Shown here: one piece after another, positions 37,200-47,137 of the stretch
Layout of the letters: every line of letters begins with the position of its first letter
Position numbering within the stretch: the stretch's first letter is position 1
From: Paenibacillus graminis
GTDB taxonomy: Bacteria > Bacillota > Bacilli > Paenibacillales > Paenibacillaceae
Direction: 5' to 3'
Assembly: GCF_000758705.1 (NCBI RefSeq)
Contig: NZ_CP009287.1
Location: 6,076,001 to 6,140,000 of the forward strand
Length of the DNA stretch: 64,000 nt
Program-made: the position numbers and the translations under genes
Notes under the pieces: model-generated
The model's input: only the letters and a program-made list of their open reading frames with translations
Databases searched by the model: none
What the model was told of the DNA's origin: nothing

Positions 37200-37502
37200 T
37201 TAGTATGTTCCGTTTCTTCTGCCCTTCAGCACCGAGATGCCCCAAACCACCAGCGCGATACCGAGCAGCGGTCCGATGATCCAGGAAAGCTTAGCGATCA
37301 GGGACATGACACCGATGAACATTACCACCCAGCCGATAATCTTGCGTCCGCTTTTAATTCCGTAATACCCGAGAACAACCAGCAATACCGGGAACAAAAT
37401 TCTGAACATTCCATGGATTAGCGGAAGGGCAATCCCCATCAGCATAATCGCTCCAAGCACGATCAGAACAACCGCAAGTCCATTACCTTGTCTTCTTTGC
37501 AT
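37200..37502 (-). CDS. Small membrane protein, LiaI/LiaF-N-like
   Basis: This 100-residue protein is nearly all hydrophobic, with about four helices (VVLIVLGAIMLMGIAL, ILFPVLLVVLGYYGI, GWVVMFIGVMSL, IGPLLGIALVVWGISVL). It resembles the LiaI or LiaF N-terminal transmembrane region (DUF5668-type). The ribosome site AAAGGCGGTGAG is good. It is the first gene of the PspA-PspC unit and may, like LiaI, help place PspA at the membrane. Confidence 0.75.
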   Translation of the reverse strand: MQRRQGNGLAVVLIVLGAIMLMGIALPLIHGMFRILFPVLLVVLGYYGIKSGRKIIGWVVMFIGVMSLIAKLSWIIGPLLGIALVVWGISVLKGRRNGTY

Positions 37503-37800
37503 TTTTTCTCACCGCCTTTCGTTAACCTTGAACCTTATAGCCTTATTCTAGAGCAAACCGCAGACTTCTAAAACAGACCGGGGACGGTTTTGTGTACTGG
37601 ACCTTAGTCGGGGAGGCTATGGGACTGCAGGCTACCGGGCTTACGTTAGACAGGATTTCCACATTACTCTCCATACCGTGAGCTTTCAGTTTGCGTAATA
37701 CTTTACCGTTGTACATAATATGGAAGTAAAGTGGTCCCATCTTGAAACAACCCTTAATCGGGCTGCTAGCAGCATGCGGCTGAACAAAGGAGCATGACCT
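37503..37800. other. Divergent intergenic region
   Basis: It should carry promoters for the PspA-PspC unit (minus) and the Bce-type regulator (plus). A 65-codon minus-strand open frame (37543-37740) lacks a convincing ribosome site and is not annotated as a gene. I see no clear LiaR box. Confidence 0.4.
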
Positions 37801-38487
37801 ATGAAAACACTATTGATCGTTGAGGATGACCGGGGCCTGAATAAAGGCATCGCCCTGACTCTTGCCCAAAATGATCTGGCTATACAGCAAGCCTATGATA
37901 TAACCTCAGCGGAGCAAATTCTTTCTTCTAATAAGATAGATATTATCATCCTGGATATCCATCTTCCCGATGGAAGCGGATTGGACTACTGTGAGAAGAT
38001 CCGGAGAACCTCCCAGGTGCCGATTATCTTTTTGACTGCGAATGATATGGAACCGGATATCGTTACAGGGTTTGAGCTTGGGGGAGATGACTACATCACG
38101 AAACCTTTCAGTCTAATGATCCTGCGGGCCAGAGTCATGGCCGTTCTCAAACGGACCGCCTCCCGCGGCGAGGACAAAATAACATTGGGGCCCTTAAGCT
38201 TTGATTTTGGAAAGCTGGAATTTTATAAGAATACGGAACAACTCATCCTTAGCAAAACTGAATTGAAGCTGCTGAAAATTCTGGTTGCGAACCCCGGTAC
38301 GATTTTAACCAGAGAACAATTAATCGACAGGATCTGGACGCAGGAGGCCGAGTTTGTGGATGAGAACGCACTGACAGTTGCCGTCAAACGGCTGCGTGCC
38401 AAGATTGAAGACGACCCTGCGGCTCCAAAATACATAAAAACAGTCTACGGCCTGGGGTATATGTGGGCGGAGAGGCCAAATCCATGA
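37801..38487 (+). CDS. OmpR-family response regulator, BceR-like
   Basis: This 228-residue regulator has receiver residues in IVEDDRGLNKG, the phosphoacceptor in IIILDIHLPDGSG and Lys in YITKPF. It ends with a winged helix (FVDENALTVAVKRLRAKIEDDPAAPKYIKTVYGLGYMW). AAGGAG precedes the ATG. It begins a regulator-kinase-ATPase-permease operon of the Bce type used for peptide-antibiotic sensing and resistance. A close paralogue (same EDD-xLNKGIALTLAQN start) begins at 63703. Its own kinase gene is broken. Confidence 0.92.
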   Translation: MKTLLIVEDDRGLNKGIALTLAQNDLAIQQAYDITSAEQILSSNKIDIIILDIHLPDGSGLDYCEKIRRTSQVPIIFLTANDMEPDIVTGFELGGDDYITKPFSLMILRARVMAVLKRTASRGEDKITLGPLSFDFGKLEFYKNTEQLILSKTELKLLKILVANPGTILTREQLIDRIWTQEAEFVDENALTVAVKRLRAKIEDDPAAPKYIKTVYGLGYMWAERPNP

Positions 38488-39420
38488 CCAGCAGTAAATA
38501 TGTTCGCAGTTCCAAACGGTGCAGCCTCATTTTTTCAGCAATCTTTTTGCTTCTGGTATTGGGTTACGCCGGAATAGCCGCCTTTCTGGAAGGGGGGCAC
38601 CCGGCACTCATGGAACTGACAGTCCTCTTCGTATCCTGTATGCTGCTCTTGGGAGGCGTATGGAACTGGACGCTGCGGCGGCAAATTACAAGATTCATGG
38701 ATTCTGTTGATGAAATGGTAGACCGGGCGATTCATGGACGGGAGAAGATGACCCATTTTGACGAGACCAGCCTCTCTTCCCTGGAGCATAAGTTATGGCG
38801 CTACATTGAGATCAACAAAGCGAATGAGCAGAATCTGGAAGCTGAAAAGAACACGATCAAAGAGCTGATCTCCGATATCTCCCATCAGACCAAAACTCCC
38901 CTATCCAATATTATGCTGTACAGCCAACTGCTTGCGGAAACGCCGGAACTTGGGGCAATACCCGGCTTCTGCTGAACCAGATAGAATCGCAATCAGAAAA
39001 GCTCGAATGGCTGATTACCTCACTGGTCAAACTGTCGAGACTGGAAACGGGCATGATTACGCTGCAAAGCACTGTAAGTCCTGTGATTGAGACGATTACC
39101 CGAGCCGTATCGCATATTTACACCCGTGCAGAGAACAAAGGGATCGATATTCAAATTCAATGCGATCGGCAGACGAAAGCCCGCCACGATCATAAGTGGA
39201 CCAGCGAAGCACTGTTCAACCTGCTTTAGGGATTCAGAGGGAGGAGCTTGAGCACATCTTCAAGCGGTTTTACCGGGGATGTAGCGCCAGGGATTACGAA
39301 GGCATCGGGATCGGGCTTTATTTAACGCAGAAAATTATCAGCCTCCAGGGAGGTTTTATTACAGCGGCATCCGAGGTGGGTAAAGGAACGAAGCTCGCGG
39401 TCTTCCTCCCCCAAATCTAA
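38484..39420 (+). pseudogene. Broken BceS-like sensor histidine kinase
   Basis: The N-terminal frame (MTSSKYVRS) has two membrane helices and the phosphoacceptor in ISDISHQTKTPLSNIMLYSQLL, then stops at 38973-38975. Another frame resumes in register with NTRLLLNQIESQSEKLEWLI and runs to EALFNLL, ending in TAG near 39229. A third frame then encodes the end of the HATPase domain (QREELEHIFKRFYRG, GIGIGLYLTQKIISLQGG). A frameshift near 38955 and a loss of about 30-35 residues, including the N box, inactivate the kinase. The first ATG overlaps the regulator stop (ATGA). Confidence 0.85.
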
Positions 39421-39511
39421 TTGTGTCAATACTGACAGATTTCAGACACACCCCGGTTAGATTGGTCTGATATCTTAAGGAGCAACCAAAGATGATGGAG
39501 GAAGACATAAC

Positions 39512-40213
39512 ATGCCCATTTTGAGAATTGAACATCTGAAGAAATACTATGGAAAGGATCCGCAGACGACGGTAAAAGCGCTGGACGATGTCTCCCTATC
39601 TGTGGAGAAAGGGGAATTTCTGGCGATTGTCGGCACCAGCGGCAGCGGAAAAAGCACACTGCTGCATATGCTGGGCGGCCTGGACCGGGCTACGGCAGGC
39701 AAGGTTATAGTAGACGGGAATGATATTTTTGCGATGAGCGATGAGAAATTGACGATTTTCCGACGCCGGTCGGTCGGATTTATCTTTCAGAGCTATAATC
39801 TTGTCCCGATCCTGAATGTGCTCGAAAATATATTGCTTCCTATAGAGCTCGACGGCGGCAGAATCGATCAGGCGTATCTGGACGAGGTGATCCGGGCCTT
39901 GGGCCTTCAGGAGAAAATCCACAATCTCCCCTCCAATCTCTCAGGCGGCCAGCAGCAGCGCGTGGCAATTGCCAGAGCGTTGGCTACCAAACCTTCTATT
40001 ATTCTGGCAGACGAGCCTACAGGCAATCTCGACAGCAAAACCAGCCAGGAAGTGCTGATTCTGCTGAAGCAGTTGAGTGAGAAATTCAATCAGACCATTG
40101 TTATGATCACCCACAACGAGGCCATCGCCCAAACCGCCGACCGCATTATCCGCATTGAAGACGGACACATTGTCTCAGGCCACACTGACTACAGCGGAGC
40201 AAACCCGTTATGA
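39512..40213 (+). CDS. ABC transporter ATPase, BceA/MacB type
   Basis: This 233-residue ATPase has Walker [11 protein letters not shown] loop in [10 protein letters not shown], signature [15 protein letters not shown], Walker [13 protein letters not shown] and the H loop MITHNEA. It belongs to the LolD/MacB/BceA family that powers FtsX-type permeases. GGAGG precedes the ATG. Its stop overlaps the start of the permease gene (ATGA), so the two form one transporter, probably for removal of or protection from peptide antibiotics. Confidence 0.93.
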   Translation: MPILRIEHLKKYYGKDPQTTVKALDDVSLSVEKGEFLAIVGTSGSGKSTLLHMLGGLDRATAGKVIVDGNDIFAMSDEKLTIFRRRSVGFIFQSYNLVPILNVLENILLPIELDGGRIDQAYLDEVIRALGLQEKIHNLPSNLSGGQQQRVAIARALATKPSIILADEPTGNLDSKTSQEVLILLKQLSEKFNQTIVMITHNEAIAQTADRIIRIEDGHIVSGHTDYSGANPL

Positions 40214-42738
40214 TCAGCACAAACAACCGTAAAATTGTGACCCGCCTCTCTCTGAAGAGCTTGAAAGCCAATCCGATGCGCAATTTGGCTGTGATCTGTG
40301 CTGTCATCCTGACGACCCTGCTTATCACCTCTATTTTCACAATGGTTCTAAGCCTCAACAAATCCATGGAATTGACCCAGATGAAAACCTCAGGCACTGA
40401 TTTTCACGGAGGCTTCAAATATCTTACCCCGGCACAGGTAGAAACACTGAAGAAACATTCCTCCATACGGGAATACGGCGTTTCACTGCATGCAGGCGAA
40501 TTACGGAATGAGGTGTTCAAAAACACCCGGGTAGAGGTTAACCAGACTGACAAATCCTCCGCCAGGCACAGCTTTGTTCACTTTATCGAAGGCGGGCTGC
40601 CTGTCGCAGAGAATGAGGTTGTGCTGAATACCTGGGTGATGGATAAGCTCGGCATCAAGCATGCGCTGGGCCAAAAGGCCACTCTGGACATTGATATCGG
40701 GGAGCGTGTGGTACAGCAGGATTTTATTGTATCAGGGTACTATGAGGCGGACAAAAATTTGTCGATGGCAGGACTGGCTTTCGTCTCTGAGGCTTGGGTG
40801 CAGAAGAATCTGTCCTCTATTGATCCGGTCAAGTCCAAAGCCAGCGGTTCCTATGTGAATACCGCAGAGCTGAGCGTAATGTTCAGCAATGCTGTGGATA
40901 TTGAAAAGAAGCTGAACAAAGTGCTCGCGGATACCGGTCTGGATGTGCCAATCGGGATCAACTGGGCCTACACCACTTCGTCTCTCTCGGACAATATCAT
41001 CAAAATGGTCCCTTATCTGGCTGTCATCCTGATCATTATGCTGAGCGGGTATCTGCTGATTTATAATATTTTTTATATCTCGGTCGTGCGGGATGTTAAA
41101 TTTTACGGCCTGCTAAAGGCCATCGGAACCACCCCGAGACAGCTCAAGAAAATCATCACCATCCAGTCTCAACTGCTGTATCTGACCGGGCTTCCCTTCG
41201 GCCTCGCTTCCGGTTACGGGATTGGCCTTGCCCTGACTCCGCTTCTGGGTACCATTTCAGGCGAGCCTGTTGAAACTTCCTATTCCGCCAGTCCGTGGAT
41301 ATTTATCGGGGCGGCTGTTTTCGCCTACCTGACGGTTTGGATCGCCGCAAGCAAGCCGGGCCGGATGGCCGCGCGGATCGCCCCTGTGGAGGCCGTACGG
41401 TTCGCAGGCGTAAGCGCAAAGCGCAAGATGAACAAACGTTCGAAACGCGGTGCAAAGCTGTACGGTATGGCCTTCGCTAACCTCTTCCGCAATAAAAAGA
41501 AGCTGTTTCTCATGCTAACCTCGCTCTCCTTAAGCATGATCTTGTTCAGCGCTATTTTCACCGTCATCTCTTCGCTGGATGTCAATAAGTACCTGAGTTC
41601 GTATATAGCCGGGGACGTTGTTATCCGCAACAGAGCTATCGTGCAGTCGGCAGGCGAGCAGCCCGGTGATCCCTATAAGCTTTCGGGGCCGTTCATAGGC
41701 GCGCTGGGGAAGATTGACGGAGTCAAAAGGGTGGACAGTGTCTATTATAAATTTGAAAACTACACTATGGACGATACGATACGCGCAGCACTGAAGCCTC
41801 TGGCAGAGACTGCTTCACCTGAACCGGCTCTTACATGGGTTCTTAAGAATAACTTCATTCAGCTCGATCTGTACGGCATTGATGCCGGGTGGTATGACCT
41901 GGTGCAGAAAGATGTCATTGAAGGCAGCTTCGATCCGCAGAAATTTGCCTCTGGAAATTATGTGCTGGTGACTGAACCCTTAATGGGAGAGGATAATCAT
42001 CAATCGTATTACCATCCGGGTGGCCGCATCGAGTATAAAGGTCTGGGAAAGAGCTATGAGGTCATGGCCGTTTTAAATTCTAATGCTCTTTATGCCGCAA
42101 CTACTCATGTTTTTTCACCTTATGGCTATAATGCTTTCTTCCCCTCATCAGAATTAACAAGAAAACTGCCTGCGGGAAGCAAGCCCCCTATGGCTCTGTC
42201 AGCAACGCTTCACGTTGACCCGGCCAAGCTGGACAGTGCTATGCAGACCGCCAAATCCCTTGCAGCTTCAACTGACGAACTGGTCTACAAATCAAGGGAA
42301 GATTACAGGCAGGAGCTTGGCGGATTTATCCGCATTTTTCAGACGGTAGGCTACGGCCTCAGCTTTATCATTGCGCTGATCGGCGTCCTTAATTACATCA
42401 ACACCGTTATTACCGGAGTCATTACGCGAAAGAATGAATTTGCACTGCTCGAGAGCATCGGGATGACCAAGCGGCAGCTCAAAAAGGTTCTGGTGTATGA
42501 AGGGCTGTTCAATGTTCTTTTAACAGTGTCTATTACCTCCACCATAGGCGTATTTCTGACTTACAGTATTTCCAAAAGTATCACGGACAGCATGGCTTTT
42601 ACCGTTTTCCATATGGGCTGGCTGCCTTTCATTCTGGCCGTTCCGGTCCTGGCTGCTATTGCGTATACAGTCACCTTATCCTCCTATAGAATGCTGAGCA
42701 AGGACACGATTGTGGAAAGATTGCGGCAAACGGAATAA
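40210..42738 (+). CDS. FtsX-domain ABC permease (peptide-antibiotic type)
   Basis: This 842-residue membrane protein has an N-terminal helix (about 25-48), an extracellular domain of about 200 residues, three helices with a first FtsX domain (about 265-395), another helix and extracellular domain (about 430-700), and a final FtsX domain with TRKNEFALLESIGMTKRQLKKVL. It works with the overlapping ATPase. A paralogue of similar length lies at 55251-57749. The operon kinase is broken, so regulation of this transporter may be altered. Confidence 0.9.
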   Translation: MISTNNRKIVTRLSLKSLKANPMRNLAVICAVILTTLLITSIFTMVLSLNKSMELTQMKTSGTDFHGGFKYLTPAQVETLKKHSSIREYGVSLHAGELRNEVFKNTRVEVNQTDKSSARHSFVHFIEGGLPVAENEVVLNTWVMDKLGIKHALGQKATLDIDIGERVVQQDFIVSGYYEADKNLSMAGLAFVSEAWVQKNLSSIDPVKSKASGSYVNTAELSVMFSNAVDIEKKLNKVLADTGLDVPIGINWAYTTSSLSDNIIKMVPYLAVILIIMLSGYLLIYNIFYISVVRDVKFYGLLKAIGTTPRQLKKIITIQSQLLYLTGLPFGLASGYGIGLALTPLLGTISGEPVETSYSASPWIFIGAAVFAYLTVWIAASKPGRMAARIAPVEAVRFAGVSAKRKMNKRSKRGAKLYGMAFANLFRNKKKLFLMLTSLSLSMILFSAIFTVISSLDVNKYLSSYIAGDVVIRNRAIVQSAGEQPGDPYKLSGPFIGALGKIDGVKRVDSVYYKFENYTMDDTIRAALKPLAETASPEPALTWVLKNNFIQLDLYGIDAGWYDLVQKDVIEGSFDPQKFASGNYVLVTEPLMGEDNHQSYYHPGGRIEYKGLGKSYEVMAVLNSNALYAATTHVFSPYGYNAFFPSSELTRKLPAGSKPPMALSATLHVDPAKLDSAMQTAKSLAASTDELVYKSREDYRQELGGFIRIFQTVGYGLSFIIALIGVLNYINTVITGVITRKNEFALLESIGMTKRQLKKVLVYEGLFNVLLTVSITSTIGVFLTYSISKSITDSMAFTVFHMGWLPFILAVPVLAAIAYTVTLSSYRMLSKDTIVERLRQTE

Positions 42739-42886
42739 CCAATAGCTTCTCCATCATCTTTCAAAATTAACGACATTCGTCCATATGGACTCTGCTTTTC
42801 TCCATACGCTTGGCCGCAAAACGGACTTATAATGAAGCTGTCTCTCCATTTTACGCTATCACTGCATATTCTAGGAGGTTGTTTCC

Positions 42887-45082
42887 TTGTCCATTATTTA
42901 TGATGCCGAGCAACAGATTTTTCATCTGCAAACGACAAATACAAGCTATGTATTCGGCCTTGCCCGCAGCTCCTATCCCGTGCACCTGCACTGGGGCCGG
43001 AGAATCCGCAGCTCTGCCATATCCGACCTGTACAATCCCGGGGCCATGGGCTTCAGCAGTACTGTTGATCCCAAGGAACCCGCGTTCTCCCTGGATACAC
43101 TTCCCCAGGAATATCCGGGGTACGGCTCGGGGGACTTCCGGGAGCCTGCTTATGAAGCCGAGCTGGTAAACGGCACTTCAGTTACAGAGCTTGTCTATGT
43201 CTCCCATAGTATTCTCAAGGGTAAACCCGCACTGGAAGGGCTCCCGGCTGTATATGCCGAAAGCGGCGATGAAGCCGAAACCCTGCAGCTGGTGCTGGAG
43301 GATGCCGCAGCAGGCCTGCACGCCGTGCTGTCCTACACCGTAATGAGCGGTTTCGACGCTATTATCCGCTCTGCGCGGCTGACCAATACGGGCAGCGGCC
43401 CGCTGAAGCTGAACCGTGCCTTATCGGCTGCACTTGACTTTCCGCATGCCAACTACGAGCTGATTCAGCTGTCCGGGTCCTGGGCCCGCGAACGCCATCT
43501 CGTGCGCGCTCCCCTGCACAATGGACGGCAGGGCATTGACAGCAAGCGGGGCGCAAGCAGCCATCAGCAGAATCCGTTCCTGGCCCTGCTGTCCCCGCAG
43601 ACCGTGGAAGACAGCGGAGACGCTTACGGCTTCAGCCTGGTCTACAGCGGCAGCTTCTGTGCGAATGCCGATGTGGACCAATACGGAACTACCCGCGTAA
43701 CAATGGGCATCAACCCGTTCGGCTTCCGCTGGCTGCTTGCGCCCGGCGAGAGCTTCCAGACCCCCGAAGCGGTGCTGGTCTACTCGGACCAAGGCATGGG
43801 CGGCATGTCACGGATCTACCACCGGCTATACCGGACCCGGCTGGCAAGAGGATTATACCGTGACGAGCCCCGCCCGGTGCTGATCAACAACTGGGAAGCT
43901 ACCTACTTCAACTTCGATGCTGACAAAATCGAAGATATCGCCCGCGCCGGCAAGGCGCTGGGCATTGAGCTGTTCGTGCTTGACGACGGCTGGTTCGGCC
44001 GCCGCGATGACGATACCACTTCGCTGGGCGACTGGTTCGTGGATACCCGCAAGCTGCCGCAGGGTCTGCCTGACCTGGTGGAACGGGTCAGACGGCTCGG
44101 CATGCAGTTCGGCCTCTGGTTCGAACCGGAGATGGTGTCGCCGGACAGCGAACTGTACCGCGCCCATCCTGACTGGTGCCTGCATGTGCCGGACCGCCGA
44201 CGCAGCCAGGCCCGTAACCAGCTGATTCTGGATCTGTCGCGCCCGGAGGTATGCGACTATATCATCGATTCGGTCAGCAGCGTCCTGGCATCGGCTCCGA
44301 TTACTTATGTCAAATGGGATATGAACCGGCATATGACTGAGATTGGTTCTGCTGCCCTGCCGCCGGAGCGCCAGGGAGAAACGGCTCACCGCTACATGCT
44401 GGGGTTGTACCGGGTCATGGAAGAAATCACCTCCAAATTCCCGCATGTGCTGTTCGAAAGCTGCTCCGGCGGCGGAGGCAGATTCGATCCCGGCATTCTT
44501 CATTATATGCCGCAGACCTGGACCAGCGATGATACCGATGCCGTGGAACGCCTCAAAATCCAGTACGGCACCAGCATCGTCTATCCGGCAAGCAGCATGG
44601 GCTCCCATATCTCCGCAGTGCCGAACCATCAGGTGCACCGCAGTACTTCGCTCTCCATGCGCGGCGACGTGGCCATGTCCGGCAACTTCGGCTACGAGCT
44701 GGATCTGACCCTCTTCACACCGGAGGAACAGGCGGAAGCGGCTGCCCAGGTGGCCTTCTACAAGGAAATCCGTTCCCTCGTCCAGCAGGGTGACATGTAC
44801 CGCCTGCTCTCGCCGTTTGAAGGCAATGAAACGGCCTGGATGTTCGTCGATGCAGCCCGTTCCGAGGCACTCACCGGCTATTTCCGCGTGCTGGCCGGAC
44901 CGAATACAAGCCGCCCGCGCCTCCGCCTTCAGGGGCTGGACCCGGAGAAGGACTACGTCCTGAAGGAAACCGGAGCGGTATACGGCGGCGACCGGCTGAT
45001 GTACGCTGGACTGCTCCTGCCGGAGCTGCACGGTGACTTTCAGAGCAAGCTGCTGCATTTTGTGGCGGTGGATAGAGAGTAG
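42887..45082 (+). CDS. Alpha-galactosidase, GH36
   Basis: This 731-residue cytosolic glycosidase has an N-terminal beta domain (about 1-330), a catalytic barrel and a C-terminal beta domain. The barrel contains ELFVLDDGWFGRRDDDTTSLGDW, the nucleophile Asp in YVKWDMNRHMTEIG, the SCSGGGGRFDPGILHY block and the acid/base Asp in TWTSDDTDAVERL. The family releases alpha-1,6-galactose from raffinose, stachyose and melibiose. The start is a TTG at 42887 with AGGAGG 8 nt upstream. No signal peptide is present. A terminator follows. Confidence 0.95.
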   Translation: MSIIYDAEQQIFHLQTTNTSYVFGLARSSYPVHLHWGRRIRSSAISDLYNPGAMGFSSTVDPKEPAFSLDTLPQEYPGYGSGDFREPAYEAELVNGTSVTELVYVSHSILKGKPALEGLPAVYAESGDEAETLQLVLEDAAAGLHAVLSYTVMSGFDAIIRSARLTNTGSGPLKLNRALSAALDFPHANYELIQLSGSWARERHLVRAPLHNGRQGIDSKRGASSHQQNPFLALLSPQTVEDSGDAYGFSLVYSGSFCANADVDQYGTTRVTMGINPFGFRWLLAPGESFQTPEAVLVYSDQGMGGMSRIYHRLYRTRLARGLYRDEPRPVLINNWEATYFNFDADKIEDIARAGKALGIELFVLDDGWFGRRDDDTTSLGDWFVDTRKLPQGLPDLVERVRRLGMQFGLWFEPEMVSPDSELYRAHPDWCLHVPDRRRSQARNQLILDLSRPEVCDYIIDSVSSVLASAPITYVKWDMNRHMTEIGSAALPPERQGETAHRYMLGLYRVMEEITSKFPHVLFESCSGGGGRFDPGILHYMPQTWTSDDTDAVERLKIQYGTSIVYPASSMGSHISAVPNHQVHRSTSLSMRGDVAMSGNFGYELDLTLFTPEEQAEAAAQVAFYKEIRSLVQQGDMYRLLSPFEGNETAWMFVDAARSEALTGYFRVLAGPNTSRPRLRLQGLDPEKDYVLKETGAVYGGDRLMYAGLLLPELHGDFQSKLLHFVAVDRE

Positions 45083-45123
45083 GCTTACGTTTAGATTCCT
45101 GTAGATAGAAATTCCGCTGATGC

Positions 45124-45167
45124 CAAACACCCCTTACTCCAGGACTGCCCGGAATGAGGGGTGTTTG
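45124..45167 (+). terminator. Probable terminator between galactosidase and FMN reductase genes
   Basis: CAAACACCCCT (45124-45134) pairs with AGGGGTGTTTG (45157-45167), 11 bp perfect. A T-rich tract follows on the plus strand. Confidence 0.7.
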
Positions 45168-45195
45168 CGTTGTTTGCATTTATTACACAAGTGCT

Positions 45196-45734
45196 TCAGC
45201 GAAGTGTCTTCAGCGCACCGCTCCAGGCAACCACTTGATCCAGCATGCCATTTACGTTCGTAAGGTGAAGCTCCGCCGGTTTGAAGGTCTGGCCGTTCTC
45301 GAAATCAGTGAACAGGGATAACGCCGGATGTATACGGACATCCGCGACAGACAGCTCACCCAGAATGCCGCGCAGATGTTCAGCCGCGCGGGCGCCTCCG
45401 ACGGAGCCATAGCTTACAAACCCTGCAGCTTTATTGTTCCATGCGTCCCGGGCATAATCCAGAGCGTTCTTCAGCGCAGCTGTAATGCTGTGATTGTACT
45501 CCGCTACAATAAATACGAAGCCATCCAGTGCATTCAGCTTGTCATTCCAACGCCCGGCCTGTTCGAAGCATCCGCTTCGCCCTATAATGGCAGCTTGAAA
45601 TCCGCGATATCCACAATTTCATAATTGGCGTCGCCGCGCTGGTCGGCAATCCCCTTCACCCATTCACCCACCTGCGGACTTAAACGGCCTTGACGCGTAC
45701 TTCCCAGAATAATTCCAATATTCAATGCAGACAT
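45196..45734 (-). pseudogene. NADPH-dependent FMN reductase, single frameshift
   Basis: From ATG 45734 (GGAGGAGG upstream) the frame encodes the flavodoxin-like start NIGIILGSTRQGRLSPQVGEW and stops after ADFKLPL near 45582. A second frame continues with QAGRWNDKLNALDGFVFIVA, EYNHSITAALKNALDY and YGSVGGARAAEHLRG to a stop at 45196-45198. The combined length of about 180 residues fits the family. A change of one base near 45580-45600 restores one frame, so this is either a very recent pseudogene or a sequencing error. Such enzymes reduce FMN, quinones or chromate. Confidence 0.85.
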
Positions 45735-45866
45735 GATTGATCCTCCTCCAAAATAATGATTTTCTATTCTTGCTTCCATTATTTACTTCGAAGGATCAAT
45801 TTATCCAGATAAAACGGCACCACCTCCCCGCAAGCGCCAGAGAAAAAAAGAACTTTATGGGATTGT

Positions 45867-46859
45867 TTATTTTGGCAGGGAACGGCGCAGCGGGCTTTTA
45901 TTCTTAACGTTCACTTGCTCTGCTCCCTGTTCCTTGCTGACCGGTACCGCCCGGCTGCGGAAAATAGTCACCAGCACCACGGCAGCAATAATAATCACAG
46001 CAGCGGTCAATGTGTTGACAGAGAGCTGCTCGCCTGCGAGCAGCCAGCCTAAGAATACGGCGACCACCGGATTCACGAACGCATAGGTTGAAACCAGGGC
46101 AGCATCGGCATTTTTGAGCAGCCAGATGTAGGCGGTGTAGCCTATTATCGAGCCGAAGACGATTAGATAACCCAGAGCGGCATACGAACGGGGGGAAATG
46201 GCCGGTATGTCCATTTTGGACCAGTCTCCGGTAAAATAGGAGAAAACCAGCAGCAGCACGCCACCTGTCAGCATTTGTGCAGCCGTTGACATCAGCGGAG
46301 AATCCGGCATCCGGGCGCTGCGCGAGTACATGGACCCTGCCGCCCAACTGAGTGAAGCTGCCAGCAGAGTAATAATGCCGATCAGGTCTGTTGCGGTGCC
46401 ATCGTCCCTCTGCCCCGGCTGAAAGACCAGAACAGCTATGCCCAGCAGTCCAAGCACAATTCCGGCGATAACGCCGGTATGTGGACGTTTCCCGCTGCGG
46501 CTAAGCCAGCCGAACAGCATCATCCAGACGGGAACAGCGGCAACAATCAGGGAAGCAATCGATGAAGAGACTCTTTGCTCCGACCATGCCACCAGGCCAT
46601 TCCCGCCAAGCAGCAGCAGTGCGCCGACGATGGCCGAAGACCGCCACTCGCTTCCTGCCGGGCGCTTAGCCCCGCTGAATCTGGCAATGACATAGAGTAC
46701 AGCTCCGGCGGCAAAAAAACGGATTCCGGCCATCAGAAAGGGCGGCACCGTCTCAATGGCAATCTTCATGCCGACATAAGTGCCTCCCCAAAACAAATAA
46801 ACGCACAATAACGCTATGCCAACCAAATACACCGGATTCGCCTTGGCCTTGTGCTTCAT
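45867..46859 (-). CDS. EamA/DMT-family metabolite exporter
   Basis: This 330-residue protein has ten hydrophobic helices in two EamA repeats (residues about 10-145 and 160-300), with the motif FWGGTYVGMKIAIETVPPFLMAG in the first repeat. The family exports amino acids and other metabolites. The ATG at 46859 follows AGAGGGTGAG; a GTG six bases upstream is possible. An Lrp-type regulator is encoded upstream on the same strand, which supports an amino-acid-related substrate. Confidence 0.88.
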   Translation of the reverse strand: MKHKAKANPVYLVGIALLCVYLFWGGTYVGMKIAIETVPPFLMAGIRFFAAGAVLYVIARFSGAKRPAGSEWRSSAIVGALLLLGGNGLVAWSEQRVSSSIASLIVAAVPVWMMLFGWLSRSGKRPHTGVIAGIVLGLLGIAVLVFQPGQRDDGTATDLIGIITLLAASLSWAAGSMYSRSARMPDSPLMSTAAQMLTGGVLLLVFSYFTGDWSKMDIPAISPRSYAALGYLIVFGSIIGYTAYIWLLKNADAALVSTYAFVNPVVAVFLGWLLAGEQLSVNTLTAAVIIIAAVVLVTIFRSRAVPVSKEQGAEQVNVKNKSPLRRSLPK

Positions 46860-47137
46860 GCACACTCACCCTCTCTGTAAATAAATATGTACCTGCACAA
46901 GATGCTAGATAAGTTGAACTTAAAGAATTCATAAAAGGGTAGAAGTGCGGAGGGGAAGTTTGGATACTTACAGAGCGGTAGCGTCCGCCTTTGTCACCGG
47001 ATTTCAACCGCTAAAGGCGGTTCCAATCAAAAAATCCTTACGACAACAGCGGCTGGAAGTCCAAACATTCCCCGCAGTGACGATCATCCCCCACAATGTA
47101 AAACAAAAGTTCAACTGATATAGATCCGTTAGAACTC

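Noticed and set aside
37543..37740. 65-codon minus-strand ORF upstream of the Bce-type regulator
   Set aside because: It has a weak ribosome site, no recognisable features and lies where promoters are expected.
43853..45130. 425-codon minus-strand ORF opposite the alpha-galactosidase
   Set aside because: It mirrors a conserved GH36 catalytic gene; long antisense frames are common in GC-rich coding DNA.
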